Positions 40,001-48,686 of a DNA stretch of 64,000 bases are shown in pieces. The position numbers and the translations under genes are program-made. Numbering within the stretch: position 1 is the first letter of the stretch; every line of letters begins with the position of its first letter. Under the pieces are notes generated by a model. That model worked only from the letters and a program-made list of their open reading frames with translations, did no database searches and was not told the DNA's origin. The stretch comes from Natrarchaeobaculum sulfurireducens (lineage in GTDB: Archaea > Halobacteriota > Halobacteria > Halobacteriales > Natrialbaceae). The stretch spans positions 248,001 to 312,000 of the forward strand of contig NZ_CP024047.1 in assembly GCF_003430825.1 (NCBI RefSeq). The letters are read 5' to 3'.

Positions 40001-41005
40001 TCACTCCGCTCGGTTTATCCGCGGCCACTGCCACCCGTCGGCCTGAACGATCCCCAGGAGCTTTCGTCGGCGGTCATCGAGATCATCGGTCGCGTCCGCA
40101 AACGCCTCGTCCTCGACTGTTGGCACGCCCCGCTCGCGCAGTTGCTCGAGGTCCGGCTCCGGCGGCACGTCTTCGGCCGGCTCGATGAACGCCGTATCCA
40201 GCGTCTCGAGATAGCTGTCGACGCTCGAGCGGGCGTCTGCGACCAGCGTCGGATTCGGTGCCGCGTCGTCGGGAATCCCGTGGCGATAACACGTCAGTGC
40301 TTCGTCAAGGATTGGAACGGCAACCGCTGATGCCCGGTCGCTTCCCTCGCTGTGGTAGTAGTGGAGGATCGGGTAGGACTTGTGCTGGTCGGCGAGCACC
40401 GAGAGGTCGTCGGCCATCGACTCGAGGGGCAACTCGAGGCCACGAAACTCCTCGTCGCTCCAGGAGGTCGCAACGAAGGCTTCGGGCCGCTCGCCGAGGC
40501 CGGTGACGTCGCTGGCGAACGACCGTTTCTGTGAGACGGCACCCAGCACTGACAGCAGATACGAGACCGCGAGCGTGACGAAGGCCATCCCGGTCGCCGT
40601 CGTGAACGCGCTGGCGATTTCCCAGGTGCCCGTCGTGGGCGTGTAGTCGCCGTTGCCGTTCGTGAACATCGTGTACGCGACGTAGTAGAACCGGCCGGTC
40701 CAGTCCGCTGGCTGGCCAGTGTGTGCACTGACCAGCGCCGTCGAGCCGCCGGCGAACAACAGCGTCCAGCCGACCCAGAGCAGGCCGATCCACGTCGCGA
40801 GCGTCGCTGCGAGGATGAGCGGGCCGGCAAGCGAGAGCGCCCGCGAGCGATTCTTTCGTATTCGACGGAGACCCCGCCAGATACCGGTCGTCAGGCGACC
40901 CGAGATCGGCCCGGAGCCGCCGTCGACCCACAGCGTCGTCCAGAGAAGGTCCACGACGACGAGAACGAGGATGACGATACCCGCGACGAGAAAAACCGGT
41001 TGCAT
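40001..41005 (-). CDS. Ion-channel-like protein with atypical pore filter
   Basis: 334 aa. Membrane helices at residues about 5-25, 58-85 and 128-158, with a pore loop between the last two (RFYYVAYTMFTNGNGDYTP). In potassium channels this loop ends TVGYGD; here it is TNGNGDY (residues 115-121), so the ion selectivity is unpredictable. A long cytoplasmic C-terminal domain (about residues 165-334) with charged helices follows; it has no obvious RCK nucleotide-binding motif. The family is haloarchaeal and the domain most similar to Ion_trans_2. The protein is probably membrane-embedded and tetrameric, by analogy. It sits alone between a small membrane protein and tbp. Confidence 0.78.
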   Translation of the reverse strand: MQPVFLVAGIVILVLVVVDLLWTTLWVDGGSGPISGRLTTGIWRGLRRIRKNRSRALSLAGPLILAATLATWIGLLWVGWTLLFAGGSTALVSAHTGQPADWTGRFYYVAYTMFTNGNGDYTPTTGTWEIASAFTTATGMAFVTLAVSYLLSVLGAVSQKRSFASDVTGLGERPEAFVATSWSDEEFRGLELPLESMADDLSVLADQHKSYPILHYYHSEGSDRASAVAVPILDEALTCYRHGIPDDAAPNPTLVADARSSVDSYLETLDTAFIEPAEDVPPEPDLEQLRERGVPTVEDEAFADATDDLDDRRRKLLGIVQADGWQWPRINRAE

Positions 41006-41180
41006 GTGACAGGCATTCGCCGCGAACGACCGTTAACGATCGGCCGGCGAATCCGTCGACCGATATCGATCGAAGAGTATCCCGTTCGCTGACTATGCCG
41101 GCGAACCGGTCGGTAGAGATCGACGATGGATCGAGAACGCGGCGTCAACCGGACGTCGCTCGAGCGACGCGGGTGGACGA

Positions 41181-41741
41181 TTACTCGAGCAGACCGAGGT
41201 CTTCGAGTCGAGAGACGATCTTGTCGACGGCGTGTTCGGCGTCTTTGGGCTTCTTGCCGCCCGTGATGACGAGTTTGCCGGAGCCAAACAGGAGCGCGAC
41301 GACCTCGGGTTCGTCGAGTCGGTAGACGAGCCCGGGGAACTGCTCGGGCTCGTACTCGATGTTCTCGAGGCCGAGACCGATCGCGATCGCGTTCAGGTTG
41401 AGGTTGCGACCGAGGTCCGCGGAGGTGACGATGTTCTGGACCACGATCTCGGGGTCTTCGTTCACCTGAATCTGGAGTTCACGGAGTTTGTCGAAGACGA
41501 TACGAAGACTCTCGTGAACGTCGTCGGTGCTTTTCGCGCCGGTGCAGACGATCTTCCCCGACCGGAAGATCAACGCGGCGGATTTAGGATTTTGAGTGCG
41601 GTAGACGAGACCGGGGAACTGCTCGGGGTCGTAGTCGGCCCCCTCGAGGTCCATTGCGACGCTCTGGAGGTCGAGTTCCTGTCCGATGCCGGTCGACGCC
41701 ACCACGTTTTCGATGTTGATGGTGTCCTTCGGATCCGTCAT
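41181..41741 (-). CDS. tbp: TATA-box-binding protein
   Basis: 186 aa, two imperfect repeats of about 85 residues (residues 8-95 and 98-186), each with the saddle motif DPEQFPGLVYR / EPEQFPGLVYR and a strand ALIFRSGKIVCTGAKS / ALLFGSGKLVITGGKK. The first repeat begins INIENVVAS and the second IVVQNIVTS. It binds TATA elements and recruits TFB and RNA polymerase. Haloarchaea often have several TBPs; this one has the complete pseudo-symmetric sequence typical of the housekeeping copy (TbpE-like). A clear TATA box precedes it. Confidence 0.97.
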   Translation of the reverse strand: MTDPKDTINIENVVASTGIGQELDLQSVAMDLEGADYDPEQFPGLVYRTQNPKSAALIFRSGKIVCTGAKSTDDVHESLRIVFDKLRELQIQVNEDPEIVVQNIVTSADLGRNLNLNAIAIGLGLENIEYEPEQFPGLVYRLDEPEVVALLFGSGKLVITGGKKPKDAEHAVDKIVSRLEDLGLLE

Positions 41742-41766
41742 AAACCAGTTAAAAAGACGTATTTAA

Positions 41767-41778
41767 GGTTTATAAAGG
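41767..41778 (-). promoter_or_regulatory. TATA box of tbp
   Basis: CCTTTATAAACC on the minus strand lies 26-37 bp before the ATG at 41741. A second AT-rich CTTAAATACG overlaps the next ten bases toward the gene. Leaderless or near-leaderless transcription is likely. Confidence 0.6.
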
Positions 41779-42060
41779 TTGGTGCCGCCCACCGGAATGA
41801 CCGGTATATATGACTGTATCGGCTGACGAAACGGTGTTCTCCGAGAGTGCTGAACGGACCGTTCGCTGCAAACTCGTCGTCCTGGCTGTTTCAAACACGA
41901 ACGCTATCGGGTAGCCAACCGGACTCCAGTCGTCCCGACACTCGAGTCGAGACGGCTGTTTGGAAAACGTTTAGTCGAGTCGGTTGAAATCACGGGCGTA
42001 CCCCACGGCCGACGGCGTACCAATACAGCGATCTGAACCTTTCTTCCCTCTCACGCTCAA
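41779..42060. other. Intergenic region between tbp and the antiporter gene
   Basis: It contains a second AT-rich motif GGTATATATGACTG near 41806-41820 that could be a promoter for transcription to the right, although it lies 240 bp before the antiporter start. The rest shows no coding frame, no tRNA and no clear hairpin. A short CACCGG...CCGGT dyad lies at about 41789-41806. Confidence 0.4.
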
Positions 42061-44127
42061 ATGACTCCTCCGTTTCTGTCACTCGAGATGTTCCCTGCAC
42101 CGATGCTCGAGGATCCGGTGTACGTGTTCACCCTCGCGTTAGCCGTATTCCTCCTCGGGCCGTTACTGATCAAACGACTCGGCCAACCCGGGATCGTCGG
42201 CATCGTTCTTTTCGGCGTCGTGATCGGACCGAACGGGACTGGACTCGTCGAACACGGCGACGCCATCGAACTGCTCGGTACGGTCGGATTGGTCTATCTC
42301 CTGTTTACCGTCGGTCTCGAACTCAACTTACGCGGGTTTCAACAGGCACCACAGAATGCAGCGATATTCGGCCTGACGAGTTTCTTCATCCCACTGTTAG
42401 CCGGCATCGCTGTCTGTACGACGCTTCTCGGGTTCGACTTCTGGCCTGCGTTGTTGCTCTCTGCGGTGTTCGCCTCACACACCCTGCTCGCATATCCCCT
42501 GGTCAGTCAGTACGACGTCACGCAGAACCCGGCCGTGACGGCTGTCTTCGGTGGTATCCTATTTACTGACACGATCGCGTTGACGATTCTGGCGATCGTC
42601 CTCGGCGTCGCAGAGGGTGGGCTTTCTGCACTTCTCGTGGTACAGATTTTCCTCTCGCTTGCGATTCTGTTCGGCGTCGTCTGGTTCGTGATCCCACCGG
42701 TCGCCCGGTGGTTCTTCCACAATCTCAGCGACGAGAGCTACTTCGAGTTCCTCTTCGTGCTCCTCGGCGTCTTCGCCGCGGCGAGTCTCGCGGAAGTCCT
42801 CGGTATCGATGCCATCCTCGGTGCGTTCGTCGCCGGGCTCGCGTTCAATCGGCTGATCCCATCGGGCGGGACGCTGATGAACCGGATCAACTTCGTCGGA
42901 AACGCCTTTTTCATCCCGTTTTTCCTGTTGCACGTCGGCATGCTCGTCGACGTCGGCGTCATCCTCGACGGCTGGCGAACTCTCGAGGTCGCCGTGGCCA
43001 TTATCGGGACGATGCTCATCGCCAAGGCGATTGCTGCGGGACTCGTGAGCCGAATTCTCGGCTTCGGACCCAACGAGACGGGTGTCATGTTCGGCCTCTC
43101 GAGTGGCCAGGCCGCGGCTGCACTGGCGATCACCCTGCTGGGATTCGAGGTGGGACTGTTCGGGTCCGACGTGCTCAACGCGGTCGTGTTGATGTTGCTC
43201 GTGACGGCCATCGTCAGCCCCTGGGTGACCGAACGCTACAGCCGGCGGCTGGCACTCGCTGAAGACGTCGATCCCACGGGTGACGACTCCGTCGACCCCC
43301 GCATTTTGCTCCCTCTCGTACCTGGCTCCGAGCACCAGCGTGATCTCCTCGAGTTCGCGTTCGTCCTTCGGGACCGGTACGGGACCAGCCCGATTCACCT
43401 GCTGTCGGTCGTTCGACCCGACGCGAGCGGAAAGACGGAAACACAGGTCGCCGAGGTCGAATCGGAACTCGAGGACGTTGCCGAGTTCGCCTACGCCGCA
43501 GAGACGCCGATCGAGACCGAAACGCGGGTAAACCACAACGTCGCTTCGGGGATCGTCAGGGGTGCCATCGAGACGCGATCCGACCTCGTCGTCCTCGGCT
43601 GGCAAGGAACCCAGTCGTTCGGCCAGCGCATCTTCGGGAGCACCATCGATCAGGTCCTCGACCAGACGTCGCTACCGGTGTTCGTCACGCACTTCGGCCA
43701 TCCCGTGAACACGACGAGCCATCTTCACGTCGTCCTCCCCCGCGGCGTCGATCACCACGACGGGTTCTACGAGGGCGTCTACAAGACCAAGCGACTGGCC
43801 GACGTGCTCGGTGTGCCGATTACCGTCTACGTCTTCGAGGCGAACGTCCACCAGTATCAGCAGCTGTTCGACCTCGTCGAAATCGACGTTGGCGCGACGT
43901 TCGAGTCAGTCGCCTCCTTGGACGAGTTACAGCGACGGCTGTCGAAGACGACGGGACCTGATGACCTCGTCGTGACACTTTCGGCGAAACCGGGGACGAT
44001 CGGCTGGCAGGACGAACTCGAGACGCTTCCCAACCGACTCGTCGAACTTCCCTCGCGGTCGTTCGCCGTTCTCTACCTCCGAGACGATGAACCCGAACGC
44101 GACACGAGATTCCTCCGGATCGACTGA
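42061..44127 (+). CDS. CPA2-type cation:proton antiporter with C-terminal Usp domain
   Basis: 688 aa. Residues about 15-395 form a 12-13 helix sodium(potassium)/proton antiporter domain (KefB/NapA type) with GQPGIVGIVLFGVVIGPNGTGLVEHG, LLFTVGLELNLRGF, LGIDAILGAFVAGLAFNRLIP in pieces and LSSGQAAAALAITLLGFEVG. The rest is a soluble domain with universal stress protein features: ILLPLVPGSEHQRDLLEFAFVLRD in pieces, VASGIVRGAIETRSDLVVLGWQG, FGSTIDQVLDQTSLPVFV in pieces, followed by a second related half. It probably controls internal cation or pH and couples activity to a nucleotide or stress signal. The fusion is common in Halobacteria. Confidence 0.9.
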   Translation: MTPPFLSLEMFPAPMLEDPVYVFTLALAVFLLGPLLIKRLGQPGIVGIVLFGVVIGPNGTGLVEHGDAIELLGTVGLVYLLFTVGLELNLRGFQQAPQNAAIFGLTSFFIPLLAGIAVCTTLLGFDFWPALLLSAVFASHTLLAYPLVSQYDVTQNPAVTAVFGGILFTDTIALTILAIVLGVAEGGLSALLVVQIFLSLAILFGVVWFVIPPVARWFFHNLSDESYFEFLFVLLGVFAAASLAEVLGIDAILGAFVAGLAFNRLIPSGGTLMNRINFVGNAFFIPFFLLHVGMLVDVGVILDGWRTLEVAVAIIGTMLIAKAIAAGLVSRILGFGPNETGVMFGLSSGQAAAALAITLLGFEVGLFGSDVLNAVVLMLLVTAIVSPWVTERYSRRLALAEDVDPTGDDSVDPRILLPLVPGSEHQRDLLEFAFVLRDRYGTSPIHLLSVVRPDASGKTETQVAEVESELEDVAEFAYAAETPIETETRVNHNVASGIVRGAIETRSDLVVLGWQGTQSFGQRIFGSTIDQVLDQTSLPVFVTHFGHPVNTTSHLHVVLPRGVDHHDGFYEGVYKTKRLADVLGVPITVYVFEANVHQYQQLFDLVEIDVGATFESVASLDELQRRLSKTTGPDDLVVTLSAKPGTIGWQDELETLPNRLVELPSRSFAVLYLRDDEPERDTRFLRID

Positions 44128-44157
44128 TTTCGCGGCGAGTCGAACCCGCTCGAGCGG

Positions 44158-45006
44158 CTAGTGCCGACCTTGCGCTCGAGTTGCACGTCCAGCGAGGAGG
44201 ACCAACACTGCTGCGCCGACGCCCGCACCGATGCTCTCGACGAGGAGCACTGAATCCGTCAGCGCAAGCGTACTGGCGCCGACGAGTGTGGCGGGCACCA
44301 GCACGACCGCCGTGGCTGTTCGGTTCCGTCGAATGCGGTTCGTCACGCCCCAGGCGACGGCGGCTCCTACCCCAGCGGCGCCAGTGACCGCAGTCTCCCG
44401 GTCGGCACAGACCGCCTCGAGACAGACCGTCCGTGGCGTCGGTCCGAACGCGATACCGGCGGCGACGGCCAGCAGACCGAGAGTCGCTGCAACCGCGAGC
44501 GTTCGTCCGGGGTTGTGGCGGGCGAAGCGCTCCATCGCCCAGAGGTAGCCGATGGCGACCGTCAGCCCGGCGACGATGTCGACCAGATAGTGGACGCCGA
44601 GGACGACTCGAGAGAACGAGATGGCCACGACGAGAACGCCCGCGAGCGCGAGTCGACGCCGTTGTCGGCCTCCCTCGAGCGACAGTGCGAGCGCGCCGTA
44701 GACGACCGCGCCACCGAGGGCGTGGCCGCTCGGGAAGCCGGTCGTCGCGGTCTCGATCAGGTGTAACTCACTCGGCGGCCGACCCAGGGCGAGTATCGCT
44801 TTCAGGCCCGCGAGGATCGCACCGCCGCCGATGACGACGCCGAGGAGGGCAATCCCTCGCTCGCGTTCCAGAACGAGCGTTCCGACCACGGTCACACCGA
44901 CCAGGACCGAGAGATCCCCGAGCCGCGTCATCGCCTCTGCGGCCGGAAACAGCCACTCGGGGACGAGCCGCTGTACCGCCTCGACTTCGCCGAATCCGCG
45001 ATCCAT
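44158..45006 (-). CDS. PAP2-superfamily phosphatase
   Basis: 282 aa membrane protein carrying all three PAP2 motifs: KAILALGRP (residues 69-77), PSGH (92-95) with FPSGHALGG, and SRVVLGVHYLVD (132-143), where His139 is the nucleophile. Six or more helices surround them, and a C-terminal hydrophobic extension (about 165-282) with five short helices is larger than usual. These enzymes hydrolyse lipid or undecaprenyl-type phosphates on the outer membrane face; the archaeal substrate is unknown, perhaps polyprenyl diphosphate. It is convergent with the antiporter (30 bp) and divergent from the tRNA methyltransferase. Confidence 0.9.
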   Translation of the reverse strand: MDRGFGEVEAVQRLVPEWLFPAAEAMTRLGDLSVLVGVTVVGTLVLERERGIALLGVVIGGGAILAGLKAILALGRPPSELHLIETATTGFPSGHALGGAVVYGALALSLEGGRQRRRLALAGVLVVAISFSRVVLGVHYLVDIVAGLTVAIGYLWAMERFARHNPGRTLAVAATLGLLAVAAGIAFGPTPRTVCLEAVCADRETAVTGAAGVGAAVAWGVTNRIRRNRTATAVVLVPATLVGASTLALTDSVLLVESIGAGVGAAVLVLLAGRATRAQGRH

Positions 45007-45133
45007 CGGACCGGTCTACTTCGTCCCTGGGCTTGTCAGTTGGGGGTCGGCAACCGGACGGTGATGGGTGACGTTCCTGCGTCGGATCACCGAAAACGGT
45101 AGGCTGATACGCGAGCCCCGGCGTACATCGACC

Positions 45134-46261
45134 GTGTACCTGCTCGAGCTCGGCGGTGAGGACGACGCGTTCGCAGCGTGTGAGGCGACGAGTGCTGCCA
45201 CCGGGGTCCGTCGCCTCGCCCCTGGCCTCGCCCTTGCGGACGCCATCGTCTCAGACCGGATTCGCGGGCTGGCCTACACCCACCGCGCGAGCAGTCTCAT
45301 CGGCCACACCGACGCCGGCGTCGACAGCGCCCGAGCGCTGCTCGAGGCCGCCTCGATCGGCCGTGAGGGCTCGGTCGCGGTACGGGCGACGGACGTCCAC
45401 GGCTCGACCGGCGTTAGCACGAGCGAGGCCGAACGGACCCTCGGTAAGGTGTTAGTCGACCGCGGCTTCGCCGTCGACCTCGACGATCCTGACCACGTCC
45501 TCCGTGCGACGTTCTCGGCCGGTCGACTCGAGCCCGACGGAGCCGTCGAGGCCGACGAGGCCACGGGCGACCTCCTGACACCGCTTTCGGCTTCTGAGGT
45601 GGGCGTCGAGGCCGAATCGACCGACGACACTCCGCGCGGAGAGTGCGTCTCGGTCTGTGCGCTGGGATGGCTCACAGCCGAGAGCGTTCGGGACTTCGGC
45701 GACCGTGCGCCGACGGACAAGCCCTTCTTCCAGCCTGGCAGTATGGATCCCCTGCTCGCCCGTGCCGTCGCGAACGTCGCGGGTGCCCGTCCCGGTGCGA
45801 CGATCCTCGATCCGATGTGTGGGACCGGCGGCGTCCTCGTCGAGGCCGGTCTCGTCGGCGCGGACGTCCTCGGCACCGACGCCCAGGCGAAGATGACCGA
45901 GGGTGCCCGCGAGAACTTTTCTCACTTCCTCGAGCCCGCGGCCCCCTCGCCCGTCGGCGTTTCTCGCGGCTCCTGGCACGTCGGCCGCGGCGACGCGACC
46001 CGACTCCCGCTTGCGGACGGCGCGGTCGACGGCGTCGTCTTCGATGCCCCCTACGGACGCCAGTCGAAGATCGAAACTCATCGCCTCGAAGACCTCGTCT
46101 CCGGCGCGCTCACTGAGGCCCGACGGGTCGCGTCCCGGGCCGTCGTCGTCGCCGACCGCTCCTGGGCGACGGCGGCGCGCGAGGCGGGCTGGGAGCTCGA
46201 GGCGGCGTTTTCCCGCCGCGTCCACCGATCGCTGACGCGGTACGTGCTGGTGCTTGGCTGA
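45134..46261 (+). CDS. tRNA (guanine(10)-N(2))-methyltransferase, Trm-G10
   Basis: 375 aa from GTG 45134, which begins VYLLELGGEDDAFAACEA, the typical opening. An earlier GTG at 45068 would add a basic leader. The N-terminal part (about 1-160) is the THUMP-containing RNA-binding region (HRASSLIGHTDAG; ATFSAGRLEPDG). The methyltransferase domain has SAM motif I ILDPMCGTGGVLVEAG and a motif IV variant VFDAPYGRQS (usually DPPY). It methylates G10 in the D-arm of tRNAs. It is followed by a small conserved protein gene. Confidence 0.88.
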   Translation: MYLLELGGEDDAFAACEATSAATGVRRLAPGLALADAIVSDRIRGLAYTHRASSLIGHTDAGVDSARALLEAASIGREGSVAVRATDVHGSTGVSTSEAERTLGKVLVDRGFAVDLDDPDHVLRATFSAGRLEPDGAVEADEATGDLLTPLSASEVGVEAESTDDTPRGECVSVCALGWLTAESVRDFGDRAPTDKPFFQPGSMDPLLARAVANVAGARPGATILDPMCGTGGVLVEAGLVGADVLGTDAQAKMTEGARENFSHFLEPAAPSPVGVSRGSWHVGRGDATRLPLADGAVDGVVFDAPYGRQSKIETHRLEDLVSGALTEARRVASRAVVVADRSWATAAREAGWELEAAFSRRVHRSLTRYVLVLG

Positions 46262-46344
46262 TCGGCTGTCCGTCGACGGACCTCCCCAACGGGTGGCAAT
46301 CGTGGGTCCAATTTATCACCGAGGGGCCCCGACGTCAACACGTC

Positions 46345-46566
46345 ATGAATCCGGAAACACTTCGCGAGAAACTCGAGCAGAACGGCGAACTGATGGTCAA
46401 AGTAACGGAGTTCGACTTCCCGCTCGAGCTCCATCTTCACGACACCGAGATCGGTGACGAGGTCGTTACCCTCGACCTCGCCGACGGCTCCCTCGAGTTC
46501 GCGGTCGACGAGGTCGTCGCCGCCTGGAAACACTATCACTCCCTGGCCGACTACGGCCTCGAGTGA
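46345..46566 (+). CDS. Small acidic conserved protein
   Basis: 73 aa: helix METLREKLEQNG-like start (NPETLREKLEQNGELMVKV), strands VTEFDFPLELHLHDTEIG, VVTLDLADGSLEFAV and a closing helix DEVVAAWKHYHSLADYGLE. The mix of helix-strand-strand-helix suggests a compact domain. It is well conserved-looking and acidic, 83 bp after the Trm-G10 gene on the same strand, so a joint transcript is possible. I do not know the family name or function. A convergent thioesterase gene ends 31 bp after it. Confidence 0.8.
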   Translation: MNPETLREKLEQNGELMVKVTEFDFPLELHLHDTEIGDEVVTLDLADGSLEFAVDEVVAAWKHYHSLADYGLE

Positions 46567-46597
46567 TCGACCGGGAGGTCGTCGGTCGGTCGAGGCG

Positions 46598-47035
46598 TTA
46601 GTAGTCGGCCTCGAGCGCTCGGCGTCGGAGCCGCGCTCCGTCGTCCGTGTCGACGGTGAGTTCGGGAACCGGCTGTGGCGTACCGTCGTCATCGATTGCG
46701 ACGAAGGTGAACGACGACTCGGTCGTTTTTTCGGTCTCGCCCGTTCGGGGCTCCTCGCGCCAGGCCTGGAGGGCGACGTGGATGCTCGTCCGTCCCGCGT
46801 CGTAGACGTACGCCTCGACGAGCGCCGTATCACCGATTCCGATTGGACGCTCGAAGTCGAGTTCGTTGACGCGTGCGGTGACGCAGGTCTCGCCGGCAAA
46901 GCGCATCGCTGCCATCGCGCCCACCTCGTCGAGCCACTTCATCAGGGTGCCGCCGTGGAGGGTGTCGTTGTTGTTCGCGTGGTTCGGCTGGACGCGAAAT
47001 CGATTCTGCAGGTGCGTCTCGAGAACGCTTGGCAT
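46598..47035 (-). CDS. Acyl-CoA thioesterase (hotdog fold)
   Basis: 145 aa single hotdog domain with the BFIT/YciA-type motif: NHANNNDTLHGGTLMKWLDEVGAMAAMRFAG in pieces, containing the catalytic Asn and Asp positions (HGGTLMKWLDE), and CVTARVNELDFERPIGIGDTALVEAYV in pieces. It hydrolyses acyl-CoA thioesters; chain length is unknown. In Archaea these often serve CoA recycling or isoprenoid metabolism. It is the fourth of several small minus-strand genes upstream of rfc, but without overlap; the gap to the next is 57 bp. Confidence 0.92.
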   Translation of the reverse strand: MPSVLETHLQNRFRVQPNHANNNDTLHGGTLMKWLDEVGAMAAMRFAGETCVTARVNELDFERPIGIGDTALVEAYVYDAGRTSIHVALQAWREEPRTGETEKTTESSFTFVAIDDDGTPQPVPELTVDTDDGARLRRRALEADY

Positions 47036-47092
47036 AGCGTCCCGTTCGCTCGGGCGCGGGATAACTGCCCGGACTCTCGAGGCCGGCGGCGC

Positions 47093-47518
47093 TCAAGCGG
47101 TTGTGGCGGCGAATCGAGCCCGAGTCGCTCGAACGGTCGCACCGAGCCCGAACATTGCGGCCCCGAGCGAGACGGCCCATCCGAGAGTTGCCGTGTAGTG
47201 GCCAGTGAGCAACAGTCCGAGGAGGATCGGCAGCGAGAGGGCCACGGCAGTGATCACGCCGAGCCACAGCGGCCCGCGGATGCCGGAGCCGAACAGCCGA
47301 TAGAGTCCGAGCCCGGCGAGTGTCCCGATGGCGGCACACGCGACGACCACGTTCGTCGTTCCCAGCTCAGCCAGCGGCGGTGCGTCGTTCGTCGCGAGCA
47401 ACAGAAAGCCGACGACAGCGGCGATCGTCGACACTCGATCGAGGAGTGGGCCACGACTCGAGGCGAACGGCTCTGCGTCGCGGTCGGTCCCGTCCGAGTC
47501 GGCCGTCGGTGCGCTCAT
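47093..47518 (-). CDS. Membrane protein, unknown function
   Basis: 141 aa. A hydrophilic N-terminus (SAPTADSDGTDRDAEPFASS) is followed by four hydrophobic helices: DRVSTIAAVVGFLLLAT, NVVVACAAIGTLAGLGLYRLF, LWLGVITAVALSLPILLGLLL and LGWAVSLGAAMFGLGATV. No motif I recognise. It starts 9 bp after the rfc stop on the same strand and so is probably cotranscribed with it. Function unknown. Confidence 0.75.
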   Translation of the reverse strand: MSAPTADSDGTDRDAEPFASSRGPLLDRVSTIAAVVGFLLLATNDAPPLAELGTTNVVVACAAIGTLAGLGLYRLFGSGIRGPLWLGVITAVALSLPILLGLLLTGHYTATLGWAVSLGAAMFGLGATVRATRARFAATTA

Positions 47519-47527
47519 TTGTCGTTC

Positions 47528-48532
47528 TCAGGCGTCTCGTCCAAGTTCGGCAAGCAGGTGCGAGACGTGGATTCGGTCGCTCGACCCCTCTGATAGCTCG
47601 AACTCGACGTCGGCGGCCAGCCGGTGGATGCGGGCGAGTTTCTCGCCCTGGTAGCGCTTGCGGGCGACGCCGAGGATCTCTTCGAGGACCTCCTCGCCGT
47701 CTAATCCTTCGTCGACGAGCAGGTCGTCGAGAGTCTTGCGCGCGTCGATAAACGCACCCGACTCGGCATCCTCGAGCATCGACTCGACGTCCTCGTCGAG
47801 GCCGACCTCGCCGATGGTCTCGTAGGCCGCGCTCATCGTGAGTTCTCCCTCTGCCTCGACGGTCGTCTGGGCGGCGAGGATCGCCTGGCGGAGGTTGCCG
47901 TTGGCGTAGCCCGCGACGAACTCGAGGCCGTCGTCGTCGTAGTCGGCGGCTTCGGACTCGACGATCCGCGCTAAGACGGCCGCGGTCTCTTCGGTCGTCG
48001 GCGATCGGAAGGGAACGGGGAAACACCGCGAGCGGATCGGCGGGATGAGTTTGGAGGGCTGGCGCGTGGCGATCACGAACTGCGTCGTCCGGTGGTGTTG
48101 TTCCATGATCCGTCGCAGCGCCTGTTGGAAGTCCTCGCGGACGTCCTCGGCGTTGTCGAGCAGGATCGTCTTGTACTCGCCCGAAACCGACGCGTAGCTC
48201 GCGGACTCTTTGAGGACGCGGTTGATCATGTCGCGTTTGGACAGCCGCGAGCGGCCGACGAGGAACTGCTCGAACCGCGGGTCGTTCTTGATCTCCGTCT
48301 TGGTTCGTGAGAAGAAATCAGCGACGTTGATCTCGATCAGGTCGTTGTCGGGGTCTGCGTGTGCCTCGTGAGCGAGCGCGCGCGCTGCGGCGGTCTTGCC
48401 GCTGCCCGGCGGGCCCTGCAGGAGGAGGTTGATCGGCTCCTCGACGGCCCGCTGTAAGTACTCGCGAGCGTCGTCCTGTGGCAACTCGGCCAACTCCGGG
48501 GCGTGCGTGTCGGTCCACAGCGGCGCGTCCAT
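47528..48532 (-). CDS. Replication factor C small-subunit homologue (clamp loader)
   Basis: 334 aa AAA+ protein: Walker A GPPGSGKT, Walker B region TILLDNAEDV (a divergent version of the usual LLDEAD), sensor 1 FVIATRQPSKLI and the SRC arginine-finger motif in IRSRCF. The lid and C-terminal collar helices follow, including YANGNLRQAIL (sensor 2). Haloarchaea encode more than one small subunit; this looks like the divergent second one (RfcC-type), which probably contributes structure more than ATPase activity because Walker B is altered. It is the first gene of a two-gene unit with a membrane protein. Confidence 0.9.
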   Translation of the reverse strand: MDAPLWTDTHAPELAELPQDDAREYLQRAVEEPINLLLQGPPGSGKTAAARALAHEAHADPDNDLIEINVADFFSRTKTEIKNDPRFEQFLVGRSRLSKRDMINRVLKESASYASVSGEYKTILLDNAEDVREDFQQALRRIMEQHHRTTQFVIATRQPSKLIPPIRSRCFPVPFRSPTTEETAAVLARIVESEAADYDDDGLEFVAGYANGNLRQAILAAQTTVEAEGELTMSAAYETIGEVGLDEDVESMLEDAESGAFIDARKTLDDLLVDEGLDGEEVLEEILGVARKRYQGEKLARIHRLAADVEFELSEGSSDRIHVSHLLAELGRDA

Positions 48533-48686
48533 CGGCCGGCCCTACGGACGGCCGAGGTAAGAATCGGTCGATTACGTCGCCCGTGTGGCGGGTGAGGAGA
48601 GGCGATGGACTCGGTGTGACTGTTTTCGGTTCGTTCGGAACGACGACCGAAAGCGGCGATATCCACCGAGAGGCCGCGCTCGATAC

